A DNA stretch of 64,000 bases from Cydia pomonella (lineage: Eukaryota > Arthropoda > Insecta > Lepidoptera > Tortricidae): contig NC_084705.1 in NCBI RefSeq assembly GCF_033807575.1, positions 12,828,019 to 12,892,018 of the forward strand, written 5' to 3'. A program made the translations under genes and the position numbers. Shown here in pieces: positions 55,501-62,100 of this stretch (its first letter is position 1; each line of letters starts with the position of its first letter). The notes under the pieces were generated by a model. That model searched no databases. It saw only the letters and a program-made list of their open reading frames with translations, and was not told where the DNA came from.

Positions 55501-58251
55501 TCTTCGTTTCATTTCATTTCAGTGGCAATTTTTACATTTTGCATTTGTTTGGCTGCGCCTAAGGAGGGAAAAAAATGTTGCCAAATTGCAGCTTTCTAGC
55601 ACTAACGGTCACGAAGCAAATCCGCCGACGAAGAGACAGATGGACATGGTGAAACTATATGCGTTCTTAGTTGACTACGGAACCTTAAAAATGGACTAAG
55701 AAAATATTGTTAGGTTGGCTTGGTCGAGCCAATAAACTTTTTAAAATAAATATTTTTTGGCAAAAATTTCATTTTTGGTACAAGCTTTTTATCGCTGACT
55801 GTACTTTTCTTTCCACAAGCAACTAATACTCATCGAGACAATTCAAAAAACCCCAAACACAATTAGGTATACGTTGTTTTATCACAGAGTTCCTATTGCC
55901 ACATCCTGTCTCCATCATCAGATCATCTCGATGGTACCATAATATTGCATTGTCACCCGACTTACATATGTATGCAAATTTTCAGCTTCATCGGAAACCG
56001 GGAAGTGGGTCAAATTTAATTTGCAAGATTTGATTACAGACAACGGGACATGTGAAACTAAATAAAAGTTTGTAATAAAAGACGTAAGTACTGCGAAGAT
56101 ACACCCTTGTTTTGTACAGCTGTAGGCTTGTCACTATTGATTCAGTAGGTGCCGAACCCTCCAGTATATATGCTTGGTTAGACTAGCACTTGGCCAGGCT
56201 TTTTTGTTCTTACAGAAGCAGTGGGAACAATACAAGCTCAAAATTTCAATTCTCTTTAGGGATCCGTAGCAGAAATGGCAAAAACGGAACCCCTTAAAAT
56301 TTCGACATCGACATTATTCAGGTTTTTACAAAAAAACTTTTCTTCCTTTTAATTAAAAAGATGCAAATGCTGTGAAGACGCTAGTGCCGCTCTTTTGCTT
56401 GCAGGTATGGCTTTTTATATGCTATTTTTACATACGGATCCATTATGCATGGTTAGACACGCATTTGGCCGGGCTTTTTTGTTACACGAGCAGCTAGATC
56501 AATACACTCTCAGAATTGTCTACCTAGTACGGTTCTTGAGACAGCCCGCTGACAGACGGACATACGTACGGACAAACTATTAATAAGATTCCGTTGAATT
56601 AAAAGTATTACTTGTACATTTGGGTGATTCGTTGTGTAATTTTAAAAAGTGACCACAGATGGCGTACCTCTACACATGTTTCTGATACTACGAGTATTTA
56701 CTATTGACATGACTCATGAGACATGAAACAGAGTTTTCTTTACAATTAATAAAAACCGGCCAAAACCACCATGTTCAGTGTAAGGTTCCTATCCGTAGTT
56801 ACCCGCTTATAGGCTGCCTTGAACGGGGGCTATTAGGTGGTATCCTGAGGGAAGAATTTTAGCAAATTTTGTGATGCAAAATGATTAATTGATGATGGTT
56901 TTTTATTAATTGAGTTAGAGGGGGATGACACAATTTTTATTCTTTCGGAGCGAATATTTTCGAAAATATCTTCGTTTCATTTCATTTCAGTGGCAATTTT
57001 TACATTTTGCATTTGTTTGGCTGCGCCTAAGGAGGGAAAAAAATGTTGCCAAATTGCAGCTTTCTAGCACTAACGGTCACGAAGCAAATCCGCCGACGAA
57101 GAGACAGACGGACATGGTGAAACTACATGCGTTCTTAGTTGACTACGGAACCTTAAAAATGGACTAAGAAAATATTGTTAGGTTGGCTTGGTCGAGCCAA
57201 TAAACTTTTTAAAATAAATATTTTTTGGCAAAAATTTCATTTTTGGTACAAGCTTATTATCGCTGACTGTACTTTTCTTTCCACAAGCAACTAATACTCA
57301 TCGAGACAATTCAAAAAACCCCAAACACAATTAGGTTTACGTTGTTTTATCACAGAGTTCCTATTGCCACATCCTGTCTCCATCATCAGATCATCTCGAT
57401 GGTACCATAATATTGCATTGTCACCCGACTTACATATGTATGCAAATTTTCAGCTTCATCGGAAACCGGGAAGTGGGTCAAATTTAATTTGCAACATTTG
57501 ATTACAGACAACGGGACATGTGAAACTAAATAAAAGTTTGTAATAAAAGACGTAAGTACTGCGAAGATACACCCTTGTTTTGTACAGCTGTAGGCTTGTC
57601 ACTATTGATTCAGTAGGTGCCGAACCCTCCAGTATATATGCTTGGTTAGACTAGCACTTGGCCAGGCTTTTTTGTTCTTACAGAAGCAGTGGGAACAATA
57701 CAAGCTCAAAATTTCAATTCTCTTTAGGGATCCGTAGCAGAAATGGCAAAAACGGAACCCCTTAAAATTTCGACATCGACATTATTCAGGTTTTTACAAA
57801 AAAACTTTTCTTCCTTTTAATTAAAAAGATGCAAATGCTGTGAAGACGCTAGTGCCGCTCTTTTGCTTGCAGGTATGGCTTTTTATATGCTATTTTTACA
57901 TACGGATCCATTATGCATGGTTAGACACGCATTTGGCCGGGCTTTTTTGTTACACGAGCAGCTAGATCAATACACTCTCAGAATTGTCTACCTAGTACGG
58001 TTCTTGAGACAGCCCGCTGACAGACGGACATACGTACGGACAAACTATTAATAAGATTCCGTTGAATTAAAAAAAAAAATCTTACCGTTAACTTTGTATA
58101 CGTTTTCGTTTTTAAAATGATGTATTTCATTACACTGGACGGAGGACGGGTGGCAGACAGGGTACTGAAGATGAGTGTCCCGGGGCACCCGAGGTACTAG
58201 CCCAGCTCTAACACTCGCCAGGAGAGCTAACAATCCTAGTATGTACCACAT
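33728..58251 (-). CDS. Toll: Toll-type receptor, paralogue B (complete, 9 coding exons)
   Basis: Second Toll receptor, same strand and plan as paralogue A. Exons are 58251-58086, 51524-50720, 50620-50445, 49889-49750, 41480-41325, 38607-38406, 37166-36937, 34913-34761 and 34528-33728. The join is 2,829 nt, 942 aa. Intron phases are identical to Toll A. Layout: signal peptide (1 to about 20), LRR ectodomain, LRRCT (about 490-548), LRRNT (549-575), short LRR block, second Cys cluster, membrane helix (about 708-728), TIR (about 758-892), tail ending TVPSAC. TIR box 1 is DAFLSYAIGD, box 3 FW. Box 2 reads SDWQPGD, so the Arg of the usual RDxxPG is Ser. The first ATG in frame is 58251; a GTG 12 nt upstream is not a credible start. 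Introns 1 and 4 are swollen by mobile elements. All frames stay open, so the gene looks functional. Confidence 0.93.
34761..34913 (-). CDS. Toll: Toll B exon 8: last LRR and second cysteine cluster
   Basis: VLDVRNNNISHISLNAAKRL and GNPLACKCNDVPAFSHLNLV. Acceptor TTTTTTTAG, donor GTAATT, phase 0. Four codons shorter than Toll A exon 8 in the loop before the Cys pair. Confidence 0.88.
35685..36310. repeat. Minisatellite, about 254-bp period, 2.4 copies (Toll B intron 7)
   Basis: Units beginning around caaac[ac]ataacgaag at 35701, 35956 and 36209. Each contains gccaagcggga, gttgaagagttcc, atcatcatcagca, cttcatcaaatgtcact and gagcttgacaaa. The third unit is cut by the GTTCCGTA-family fragment at 36311. 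Non-coding. Confidence 0.8.
36311..36720 (+). mobile_element. GTTCCGTA-family fragment
   Basis: Starts tttagggttccgtagccaaa and follows the 13548 copy through gatgtattctatgaac, catcaaacccatacgtgtgg and agtttgcgcgagagacactt, then breaks off at (ctc)n. Single partial unit, truncated relative to 59481-60334. Confidence 0.8.
36937..37166 (-). CDS. Toll: Toll B exon 7: LRRNT and LRRs
   Basis: ECSCKNRPRDNATVVFCTG, then FPLALHVAPGTL and LVELHAPNNNITKL, ending DIPSTIR before donor GTTAGT, exactly as in Toll A. One codon longer than the A exon. Confidence 0.92.
37814..37972. mobile_element. MITE in Toll B intron 6
   Basis: ggatgtcaactgcagctgta..tactgttgc..atcaatgccgcc at the left mirrors ggcggcgttgatgct..gcaacagtaatgcagct..gttgacatcc at the right, with several mismatches. 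The GC-rich centre gccgccgcgctgctata stands out. Confidence 0.75.
38225..38390. repeat. GC-rich interspersed repeat (MITE-like)
   Basis: gactcacgctaaaacagtcc, ggggccgggccgagtcgtcc and later gcctcggtccggaccggt: an inverted, gggccggg-rich pattern of the kind common in lepidopteran MITEs. It lies directly beside the Toll B exon 6 donor. Confidence 0.5.
38406..38607 (-). CDS. Toll: Toll B exon 6: first LRRCT cysteine cluster
   Basis: RAPVELELDKLPCDCNAYWL, then CSLLKLKEDVEC and CPYTGECLPG. Same length and cysteine spacing as Toll A exon 6. Acceptor TATTTTACAG, donor GTAATC. Confidence 0.92.
38929..39060. repeat. Direct repeat, about 65-bp spacing
   Basis: tacctattgctatctctttct following a ggtacaga core occurs at about 38945 and again at about 39010. 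Confidence 0.65.
39310..39690 (+). pseudogene. Processed-looking relic of a Crypton-like tyrosine recombinase
   Basis: Plus strand, in pieces: YSDEEINSTPE, stop, KVEAKTAIDSLLPECSKET; a one-base shift; KAYDHFINWRSAKKVKSLS, stop, TVFLAYFAEIS; then in another frame QVDLKNFANLLAFLKRRSEN, FKSKKLNIFTAKEVARFLND. These segments follow the order of the SAM-like N-terminal domain of the family seen at 28028, joined without introns and with a deletion between AYFAEIS and VDLKNF. At least two stops and two frame changes make it non-functional. It sits in Toll B intron 5, antisense to the gene. Confidence 0.45.
39974..40043. repeat. Poly(G) run of 18 and adjacent 15-bp hairpin
   Basis: G18 at 39974-39991, then cacattttccttcat (40007-40021) and its exact complement at 40029-40043. 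A homopolymer this long in assembled sequence is error-prone. Confidence 0.75.
40050..41320. other. Toll B intron 5: no gene seen
   Basis: AT-rich intron sequence. No exon or clear repeat was recognised. Confidence 0.5.
41325..41480 (-). CDS. Toll: Toll B exon 5: LRRs
   Basis: Residues 430-481: YSDLEMKRTLRGTVRVNLTK, then a Gln-rich loop (HQQCQQQP) where Toll A has QCIQDASS. Acceptor TTTTTTACAG, donor GTAATA (weak). Phase 0 on both sides. Confidence 0.85.
41784..42227 (-). pseudogene. Helitron Pif1-like helicase, start of ATPase domain
   Basis: SLNMSQRQLFKKKSLKLLDV, then LLVFVTGGAGIGKIFTLKVM: the phosphate-binding loop GGAGIGK with Ile instead of the expected Thr. Downstream sequence from about 41900 no longer resembles a helicase and overlaps a repeat (cctcagaaatacgtggtt) also found near 30835. 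The rest of the helicase is missing. Confidence 0.65.
42371..42616 (-). pseudogene. Helitron helicase fragment (upstream of Walker A)
   Basis: Encodes an acidic stretch (DTEEDEQDADAYDAEDED), then RRYITLLDNVGRMRKRTRPA and YYTLASDPEAYYLTTHWS, i.e. the region between Rep and helicase. It is continued in another frame by LLDGFNTAKE, RWETEIQQTISRIV and NDDANDN up to the helicase ORF, showing frameshift decay. Confidence 0.6.
42650..44940 (+). mobile_element. LINE with reverse transcriptase and RNase H, pseudogenised (plus strand)
   Basis: 5'-truncated non-LTR element inserted in the Helitron. RT starts at LSPGPDGIYP (42675), is frameshifted, then open at 42965-43840: CAYQPGKSTE, GCPQGGVLSP and catalytic GYADDLVIL. 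A frameshift near 43830 leads to EVLLDLPPLHLVIQYEARK. A TAA at 44113 breaks the RNase H start (expected W-x-DGSK). RNase H continues with SDSQAALKAL and PGHGGFIGNENADELA, then the finger CRMCGEEEETVTHLMCEC. The protein originally ended KKALE plus TAG, but its stop and 3' UTR are now at 46907-46940, separated by the minus-strand LINE. Confidence 0.85.
44941..46894 (-). mobile_element. LINE with intact RT-RNase H-zinc finger frame (minus strand), with 12-bp target duplication
   Basis: One open frame of 638 codons (46935-45019) whose first dozen residues are host LINE sequence. The element itself starts at about 46894, within the RT palm. Visible parts: KGCPQGGVLSPLLW, catalytic GYADDLVVI, RNase H WYTDGSKKG, SDSQAALLAL and PGHSDINGNEEADELA, then CRFCHESEETAMHILCSC. 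The 3' UTR ends in (AAT)n at 44941-44962. The flanks aaagctcttgag at 44929-44940 and 46895-46906 are a target duplication, so it inserted into the end of the plus-strand LINE. Although 5'-truncated, its C-terminal frame is unbroken, so it is younger than its host. It is homologous to that host LINE; I/LOA/R1-type clade is likely. Confidence 0.9.
46907..46940 (+). mobile_element. Displaced stop codon and 3' UTR of the plus-strand LINE
   Basis: After the second aaagctcttgag, tag completes the frame ..KKALE-stop. ctaatgggtctttccttagg and a short A-rich end follow, and then Helitron Rep resumes. Confidence 0.65.
46951..47346 (-). pseudogene. Helitron Rep fragment with Y2 region
   Basis: LLKLWRANIDLQPCGSVLGV, AYYISNYISEAER: the conserved Rep block that carries the two catalytic tyrosines of rolling-circle transposases. 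The conserved Lys after the Y (usual YxxKYxxK) reads N, SNYISE. It is truncated where the plus-strand LINE enters at about 46940. Confidence 0.7.
47407..47796 (-). pseudogene. Helitron Rep fragment with HUH motif
   Basis: Contains RPTKFFFF, SRQFMLRLNTLYTRL and IEFQLRGRPHVHMVLWCAD, the His-hydrophobic-His metal site of Rep endonucleases. It continues past 47800 in the adjacent frame toward the 48100 block. Confidence 0.75.
47928..48054 (-). mobile_element. Short 5'-truncated retroelement with 12-bp target duplication
   Basis: Begins with a T13 run (poly(A) on the minus strand), then ccaggggggaaaatgcattc and cgggtgcgggggatgacccg, ending actaaaaagctt. cagctacatcct occurs at 47916-47927 and 48055-48066. 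Removing it restores a Helitron frame (..CGRLRQDVAEPTDVVQNV). Probably the tail of a LINE. Confidence 0.85.
48349..48600 (-). mobile_element. 5'-truncated LINE 3' end
   Basis: Minus strand: RTKRFASSFLMRTAKEWNAL, PESVFPYEYNLNLFKARVNR, YLIGKRAPP, stop, short UTR and poly(A) (T-run at 48349-48364). This is the final segment of a CR1/jockey-type RT polyprotein. It splits the Helitron between its N-terminal block and the LFPDG block. atgggt on both sides may be part of the target duplication. Confidence 0.7.
48621..49046 (-). pseudogene. Helitron N-terminal accessory domain
   Basis: Encodes EYYLFDSHSRGSKGYVAPNR, ASMLMKF, then a low-complexity linker. The FDSH..G pattern resembles the protease-like domain often fused upstream of Rep in lepidopteran Helitrons. 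This assignment is from motif memory. Confidence 0.45.
49085..49728 (+). mobile_element. LINE reverse-transcriptase fragment abutting Toll B exon 4
   Basis: Open plus-strand frame encoding the first half of an RT domain: DQIPMRLIKA, KRALIKPLHKKGSKQDVNNY, RPVALLPNFSKIFQKVI, LGFQKGKNTTLAI, FIDLSKAFYCV, LTDRTQAIV. The catalytic Asp region (usual DLSKAFD) reads DLSKAFYC. RT similarity stops near 49728, before the YADD motif. The frame then runs on by chance antisense through Toll B exon 4. A remnant only. Confidence 0.75.
49750..49889 (-). CDS. Toll: Toll B exon 4: LRRs
   Basis: Residues 383-429: SSKLPSSLRRLELKNTGATR and MDIDLSNNHITEIT. I chose acceptor TTTGTATAG at 49890 because it aligns codon by codon with Toll A exon 4. 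An alternative CTTACAG 23 nt upstream would add residues and change frame. Donor GTTAGT. A plus-strand LINE ends about 20 nt past this donor. Confidence 0.85.
50325..50392 (+). repeat. LINE 3' tail
   Basis: ggcttccatgagccgtggca, ataccgcgacaacgcgagg and (aag)n: the end of an RTE-like LINE in Toll B intron 3, 53 bp from exon 3. Confidence 0.55.
50445..50620 (-). CDS. Toll: Toll B exon 3: LRRs
   Basis: Residues 324-383: GLFTPLKDSLQELDLSHNKL and LKANNNPLGSLCGDT. Acceptor TGTTTCAG, donor GTAAGA, phase 1 out. The intron separating it from exon 2 is only 99 nt. Confidence 0.92.
50720..51524 (-). CDS. Toll: Toll B exon 2: main LRR ectodomain
   Basis: Residues 56-324. Acceptor CTATTTCAG. Begins HELIIDFLDGIYFKMRCDS. 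LRR units include LRILKLTDIV, LQYLLLSDSS and LKYLTLQSCELTELPKSMF. Four codons shorter than the Toll A exon. Donor GTAAGT, phase 2. Confidence 0.95.
51525..52950. other. Toll B intron 1, inner part: no gene seen
   Basis: AT-rich intron. At 52500-52570 a tatggtaccatcgag segment belongs to the repeat described at 29870. A short near-palindrome ggagaccgaaaatagcaact / tctattttcggtctctc follows at about 52557-52595. Confidence 0.5.
52959..54141. mobile_element. hAT-type transposon with 8-bp target duplication
   Basis: The ends tagggattgcaa (52959-52970) and ttgcaatcccta (54130-54141) are perfect 12-bp inverted repeats. The flanks aacctgct at 52951-52958 and 54142-54149 are an 8-bp target duplication. 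Both are hAT hallmarks. The subterminal 80-110 bp are built from ccggatccggcc words on both sides (52983-53050 and 54038-54125), likely transposase binding sites. No transposase could be recognised in the interior, so it is non-autonomous. Confidence 0.88.
54630..54663. repeat. Small perfect hairpin
   Basis: aaaagcttcttaact and agttaagaagctttt with a 4-base loop. Confidence 0.7.
54736..54985 (-). repeat. Retroelement 3' end (LINE/SINE-like)
   Basis: Minus strand: cacccggagtgtgacttgtt, (tgatgac)n-like stretch, gtgagtgagtgagtgta, then caatttgtgccgctgtgg and an AAATAAACAATAAAC tail. The tail and A-rich end mark it as a retroposed sequence. Family not identified. Confidence 0.45.
55137..56604. 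repeat. Tandem duplication, copy 1 (1,468 bp)
   Basis: Head-to-tail with copy 2. Every landmark is offset by exactly 1,468 bp. I found five substitutions and no indel: 55641 t/c, 55658 t/c, 55788 t/a, 55869 a/t and 56027 g/c. The unit contains the ggtaccat repeat (about 55900-56010) and a ggatccgtagcagaaatggc-to-acagacggacatacg segment related to the GTTCCGTA family. Apparent open frames inside are short and show no domain. Confidence 0.95.
56605..58072. repeat. Tandem duplication, copy 2 (1,468 bp)
   Basis: Second copy, ending in gttgaattaaaa immediately before the A-run and donor of Toll B exon 1 (13 bp between duplication and exon). About 99.7% identical to copy 1. Confidence 0.95.
58086..58251 (-). 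CDS. Toll: Toll B exon 1: signal peptide
   Basis: Encodes MWYILGLLALLASVRAG, a clear signal peptide, then CHPSSVQC, echoing CRPFTKC in Toll A, and ends KVN-G in phase 1. The donor is GTAAGA followed by a T-run. G at -3 of the ATG. Confidence 0.85.
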
Positions 58252-58840
58252 CGCTATGCACACAAATCACACATCACAGAAATTTATAGCACTGCGCACT
58301 GTTATCTACTTTGATACTTTAGGATATTTACAAAAACGACTTATCTTCGTTTTCATCAAACGCTTCACTCTAGTAATAACAAAGCGCTTCGCTGTAAAAA
58401 CAAACGACTGTTCTCTTCGTTTTATGTCTTATTTTTCCTTGAGAGTCATATGTCGTTGGATTTCCCCCGCTTCTTGAAATTGATGTAGGTGGAGTGAAGT
58501 GTGTGAGCGGCAACCGATCCGAACGTACTGGCGAGAGTGAATAGGTACACTAATGTAGACGGCATGTGGTGGCTGATAGCCCGGCCTGGACTGGACTAAC
58601 TTCAGAGTTAATAGATGATAGATAGCGATATATATGATGATGGTGATAGATTAGGTATTCAGTGTATGTATATTTAATGTCATATAATCACACATATATT
58701 ATGCTGCGCGTGGCATTGGCAATATTGCAAATTAGATTTCTAAGAATTTTTCAAATGAGTTTTGGTTGAACTATGCTACGCAGGCAGGGAAGAAATCTCC
58801 TGACCTGTGTCTTTACTCTTCTATTTAACTTTTGAAACAG
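58252..58840. other. 5' flank of Toll B
   Basis: Holds the presumed promoter and 5' UTR of Toll B. I see no convincing TATA box. (gat)n-like repeats occur near 58610-58655. Confidence 0.4.
58458..58467 (-). promoter_or_regulatory. NF-kB-like site upstream of Toll B
   Basis: Minus strand GGGGAAATCC, about 207 nt upstream of the ATG. It resembles a kB element and would fit feedback by Rel factors, but one such match is expected by chance at this scale. Confidence 0.2.
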
Positions 58841-58849
58841 TGTCACAGA

Positions 58850-60563
58850 TAGGAAATTCATATCCGGGATTAATTGAAAACCGGGTGTTAACCGAAAATA
58901 ATATCCTAAAACCGGTTAACCGGTTATAAACTGTTTCTTTTTTGACAAATAGTCTAAACATACATTTTTAAGGGGTTTTTCATATATTAACTTGTTGTAA
59001 ATAATTAACGCGATTAACTTGTTTAAATAAAAAATAAGCAAGTACATAAGATTCAATTAGGTATGTCGTGTCATGTATTGGCGCTAGTAGGGACTGACAT
59101 TTTGTGTACATGCATTGATGCGTGTTTGCTCTTCAATATTATCAGGCGCTATAATTTGCATTCCGTCCAACTTAACTTTACACTTATAATCAATTTGTAA
59201 CGTGTGTTCGTCAACTCCTGAATGAGTCTTATTGGTATGTAAATCAAATATCAATGTTATTATTATCAAGTTAAATTATTAATTCAGGTAATATATGTAT
59301 TTTATATTTTATACGTAACTGACTATTTAGATTCCTATCAACAAACGTTGGCTTGGCTCTTTATTATGTCTGTGATGCCTAGTCAACACAGTTTAACTGT
59401 TGTTTGTTTCATCACGGATACTTTGAACTAAACTATTATTGAAACGATATTGTCAGGTCTTGACAGGGTAACAGGAAACTTAAAAGAAAAAGCGGCCAAG
59501 TGCGAGTCGGACTCGCCCATGAAGGGTTCCGTACCATTTATGACGTATTAAAAAAAACTACTTATTAGATCTGGTTCAAACCAATTTTCGGTGGAAGTTT
59601 GCATGGTAATGTATATCATATATTTTTTTTAGATTTTTCATTCTGTTATTTTAGAAGTTACAGGGGGGGCACACATTTTTTCACTTTGGAAGTGTCTCTC
59701 GCGCAAACTATTCAGTTTAGAAAAAAATGATATTAGAAACCTAAATATGATTTTTGAAGACCTATCCCTAGATACCCCACACGTATGGTTTTGATGAAAA
59801 AAAAAATTTTTTTTAATTTTTATGACGTATTAAAAAAAAACTACTTACTAGATCTCGTTCGAACCAATTTTCGGTGGAAGTTTGCATGGCAATGTATATC
59901 ATATATTTTTTTTAGATTTTTCATTCTGTTATTTTAGAAGTTACGGGGGGGGGGGGGGGGACACACTTTTTACCACTTTGGAAGTGTCTCTCGCGCAAGC
60001 TATTCAGTTTAGAAAAAAATGATATTAGAAACCTCAATATCATTTTTAAAGACCTATCCATAGATACCCCACACGTATGGGTTTGATGAAAAAAGATTTT
60101 TTGAGTTTCAGTTCTAAGTATGGGGAACCCCCAAAATTTATTGTTTTTTTTCTATTTTTGTGTAAACATCATAATGCGGTTCATAGAATACATCTACTTA
60201 CCAAGTTTGAACAGTATAGCTTTTATAGTTTCGGAAAAAAGTGGCTGTGACAGAATCGGACAGACAGACGCGCGCGGACATGACGAATCTATAAGGGTTC
60301 CGTTTTTTGCCATTTGGCTACGGAACCCTAAAAAGGATGAATTAGTTCTACAAGCTGACATACTGCCTTGTGTGGTTTATGGATCACAAAGAAATTAAAA
60401 ATATAATATCATTACGTAATACTCAAAAATCATTAACCTTGACACTTTTATCTGCATATTTTATGGGCTCGTCTCCATTTCGGTTAGTCATCGGTTAAGG
60501 GCTTTGAAAACCGGTTTTTAACTGTGAAAAACAAAATTGGTTTGCCGGTTTGTAATCCCTAGC
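58850..60563. mobile_element. Degenerate hAT-like element containing a nested repeat
   Basis: The left part has aaaccgggtgttaaccg and ccggttaaccggttataa near 58880-58930. The right part has cggttaagggctttgaaaacc and ggtttgccggtttgtaatccct ending near 60561. The right end ttgtaatcccta resembles hAT termini. The possible target copies tcacagat (58846) and ccacagct (60563) match at only 6 of 8 positions. A GTTCCGTA-family element is inserted at 59481-60334. Confidence 0.45.
59481..60334 (-). mobile_element. GTTCCGTA-family element, best copy, with internal duplication
   Basis: Minus strand from tttagggttccgtagccaaa (60334) to gactcgcacttggccgcttt (about 59485). Both ends carry g-gttccgta (direct at 60334, as inverse ggtacggaaccc at 59530). 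A 282-bp internal unit, starting tgacgtatt at 59541 and 59823, is repeated once. It has poly(G) runs (15-16 G at 59945-59960). About 850 bp, no coding capacity. Confidence 0.8.
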
Positions 60564-61260
60564 CACAGCTCAACCGTAGTTTTTTTCGAAGCTACTAAAT
60601 GCACTTTGGTTGTCCTTGATTTTGTAATCTTGATTTATTTGATGATTAACAGTTCCAGCCACTCTAAGATTAGGTACTTATTAATCATCTCTTTAGACTT
60701 AGTGACTCATCCTACTATTTACTAAACCTTGTGTTCATTTTCAAGTTATGTAATTTTATAAAAAAATTGGTTGTAGTTGGGATTTGGGGGTAGTTCCTCT
60801 TTTTGAAACATAGTTACTGAAGCTTGATGGGTTTTTACAGGAACTTCTTTGAGATGGGTATAAATATTTTTTGAGAATCTTTATCTAGAAATTGGTACCC
60901 TAGAGATAGTAACTCATGCTGCCGAGGTAAGTGAACTATAATTAGATTGAGGTACATAGAGTTTAATCAAACTTCAATTAGACGAACCTTCGTCATTGCT
61001 ATTCACTCGTACCACGTACTACTCAACTCGAAACAATTTATGAAATCATTTTCTGGTGGAAGTGCGAATATTCCGATGTACTATTTATATTAATAAAAAT
61101 AAAAATGTTTTGATTATCACACAAGGTTTAATATTATTTATGTATTTACAAAATAGGGATATGTCGGTAGTTCGGTACAGTTCGCGTTCAAAAGTATCTG
61201 TTTAAATCTAATTCTTCGACATTCTTCGACTTCGACAGATTTTAACAGTGTATTCCTGAT
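60564..61260. other. No gene seen
   Basis: AT-rich intergenic sequence. No exon or structured repeat was recognised. Confidence 0.5.
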
Positions 61261-61276
61261 AATGTTTAGGATAGGA

Positions 61277-61300
61277 GTGTGTGCGTGCGTGCGTGCGTGC

Positions 61301-61336
<36 letters not shown>
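61277..61336. repeat. (GTGC)n/(GT)n microsatellite
   Basis: gtgtgcgtgcgtgcgtgcgt passing into an uninterrupted GT run. Confidence 0.95.
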
Positions 61337-61339
<3 letters not shown>

Positions 61340-61479
61340 TCGCTCCGTCTCATGATAATTTTTTCCCTGAAGCCATTTTGGAATACCTGTTTTACGGTGC
61401 TGGTAATTTTTTCCATACATCTCAATAGATACCTACCTATTTATTATTTGTCACTACCTAATTTGTCAAATTGTCTTCT

Positions 61480-62100
61480 TGCAAATATGGTTCTAGTCTT
61501 ATTATTCACAACAACATCTTTCCTTCTTCTATTTTCTGTACTAGAATCATATGGCAAGGATCTAAATATGTACTTTAAAAACTGTGGACATTATATATAG
61601 TTGCCTAACAGTTAGGATGTTAGATTATGGTGTACAGTATTTCTGTGGAGAATCTTCGTTTTTTCAAAATACATTACTTTAATCAAGCCACGCTGTGAAC
61701 GTTCTATCTGAATATATTTGGTTTTTGCTGCCCCTCCCCAAACCGGTATGCAATATCTTAACACTGATTGAACCAAATATATATACATTTCTTTTAAAAG
61801 GTCTCTACTGGATATCTTTGATTCAGAGTTCGTTCTTGGCACAACCTCTATTAATGTTTTGAAAATCCAAGTCAGTTTACGTAGTCGTCCAGAAACATGT
61901 TCGAGGTGTGGATACCAGGAGAGGCGCTGGTCTAGAAATCTAGGTATATTTGGTGGTTGTTACCTTTTTGATATTAGGACAGGTACAGTTTCGCTAGGGG
62001 TATTGCAACAGCTGTGGATTTTGATGGTAAAGTCTTCATTTGGCTGAGAATCATTGTAGATGCCAAAACATATATAATTGGTTTTATCAGTATTAAGGGT
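61480..62100 (-). mobile_element. LINE reverse-transcriptase C-terminal fragment
   Basis: Minus strand, frames joined across shifts: TLNTDKTNYICFGIYNDSQP, FLDQRLSWYPHLEHVSGRLR, KLTWIFKTLIEVVPRTNS, LVQSVLRYCIPVWGGAAKTK, then RQLYIMSTVFKVHI. This is the thumb and C-terminal region of a CR1/jockey-like LINE. Stops and frameshifts show decay. The RT active site is absent. Confidence 0.75.

Noticed and set aside
55457..58051. Repeated open frames of 80 and 62 codons in the tandem duplication
   Set aside because: They occur at the same offset in both copies only because the DNA is duplicated. No domain, and in the second copy they lie in a Toll B intron next to repeat sequence.
58249..58263. GTG start 12 nt upstream of the Toll B ATG
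   Set aside because: The ATG at 58251 gives a clean signal peptide and has G at -3. GTG initiation is not expected here.
61138..61425. Frames rich in HTHTHT and ARTHART repeats
   Set aside because: Direct translation of the (GT)n microsatellite.
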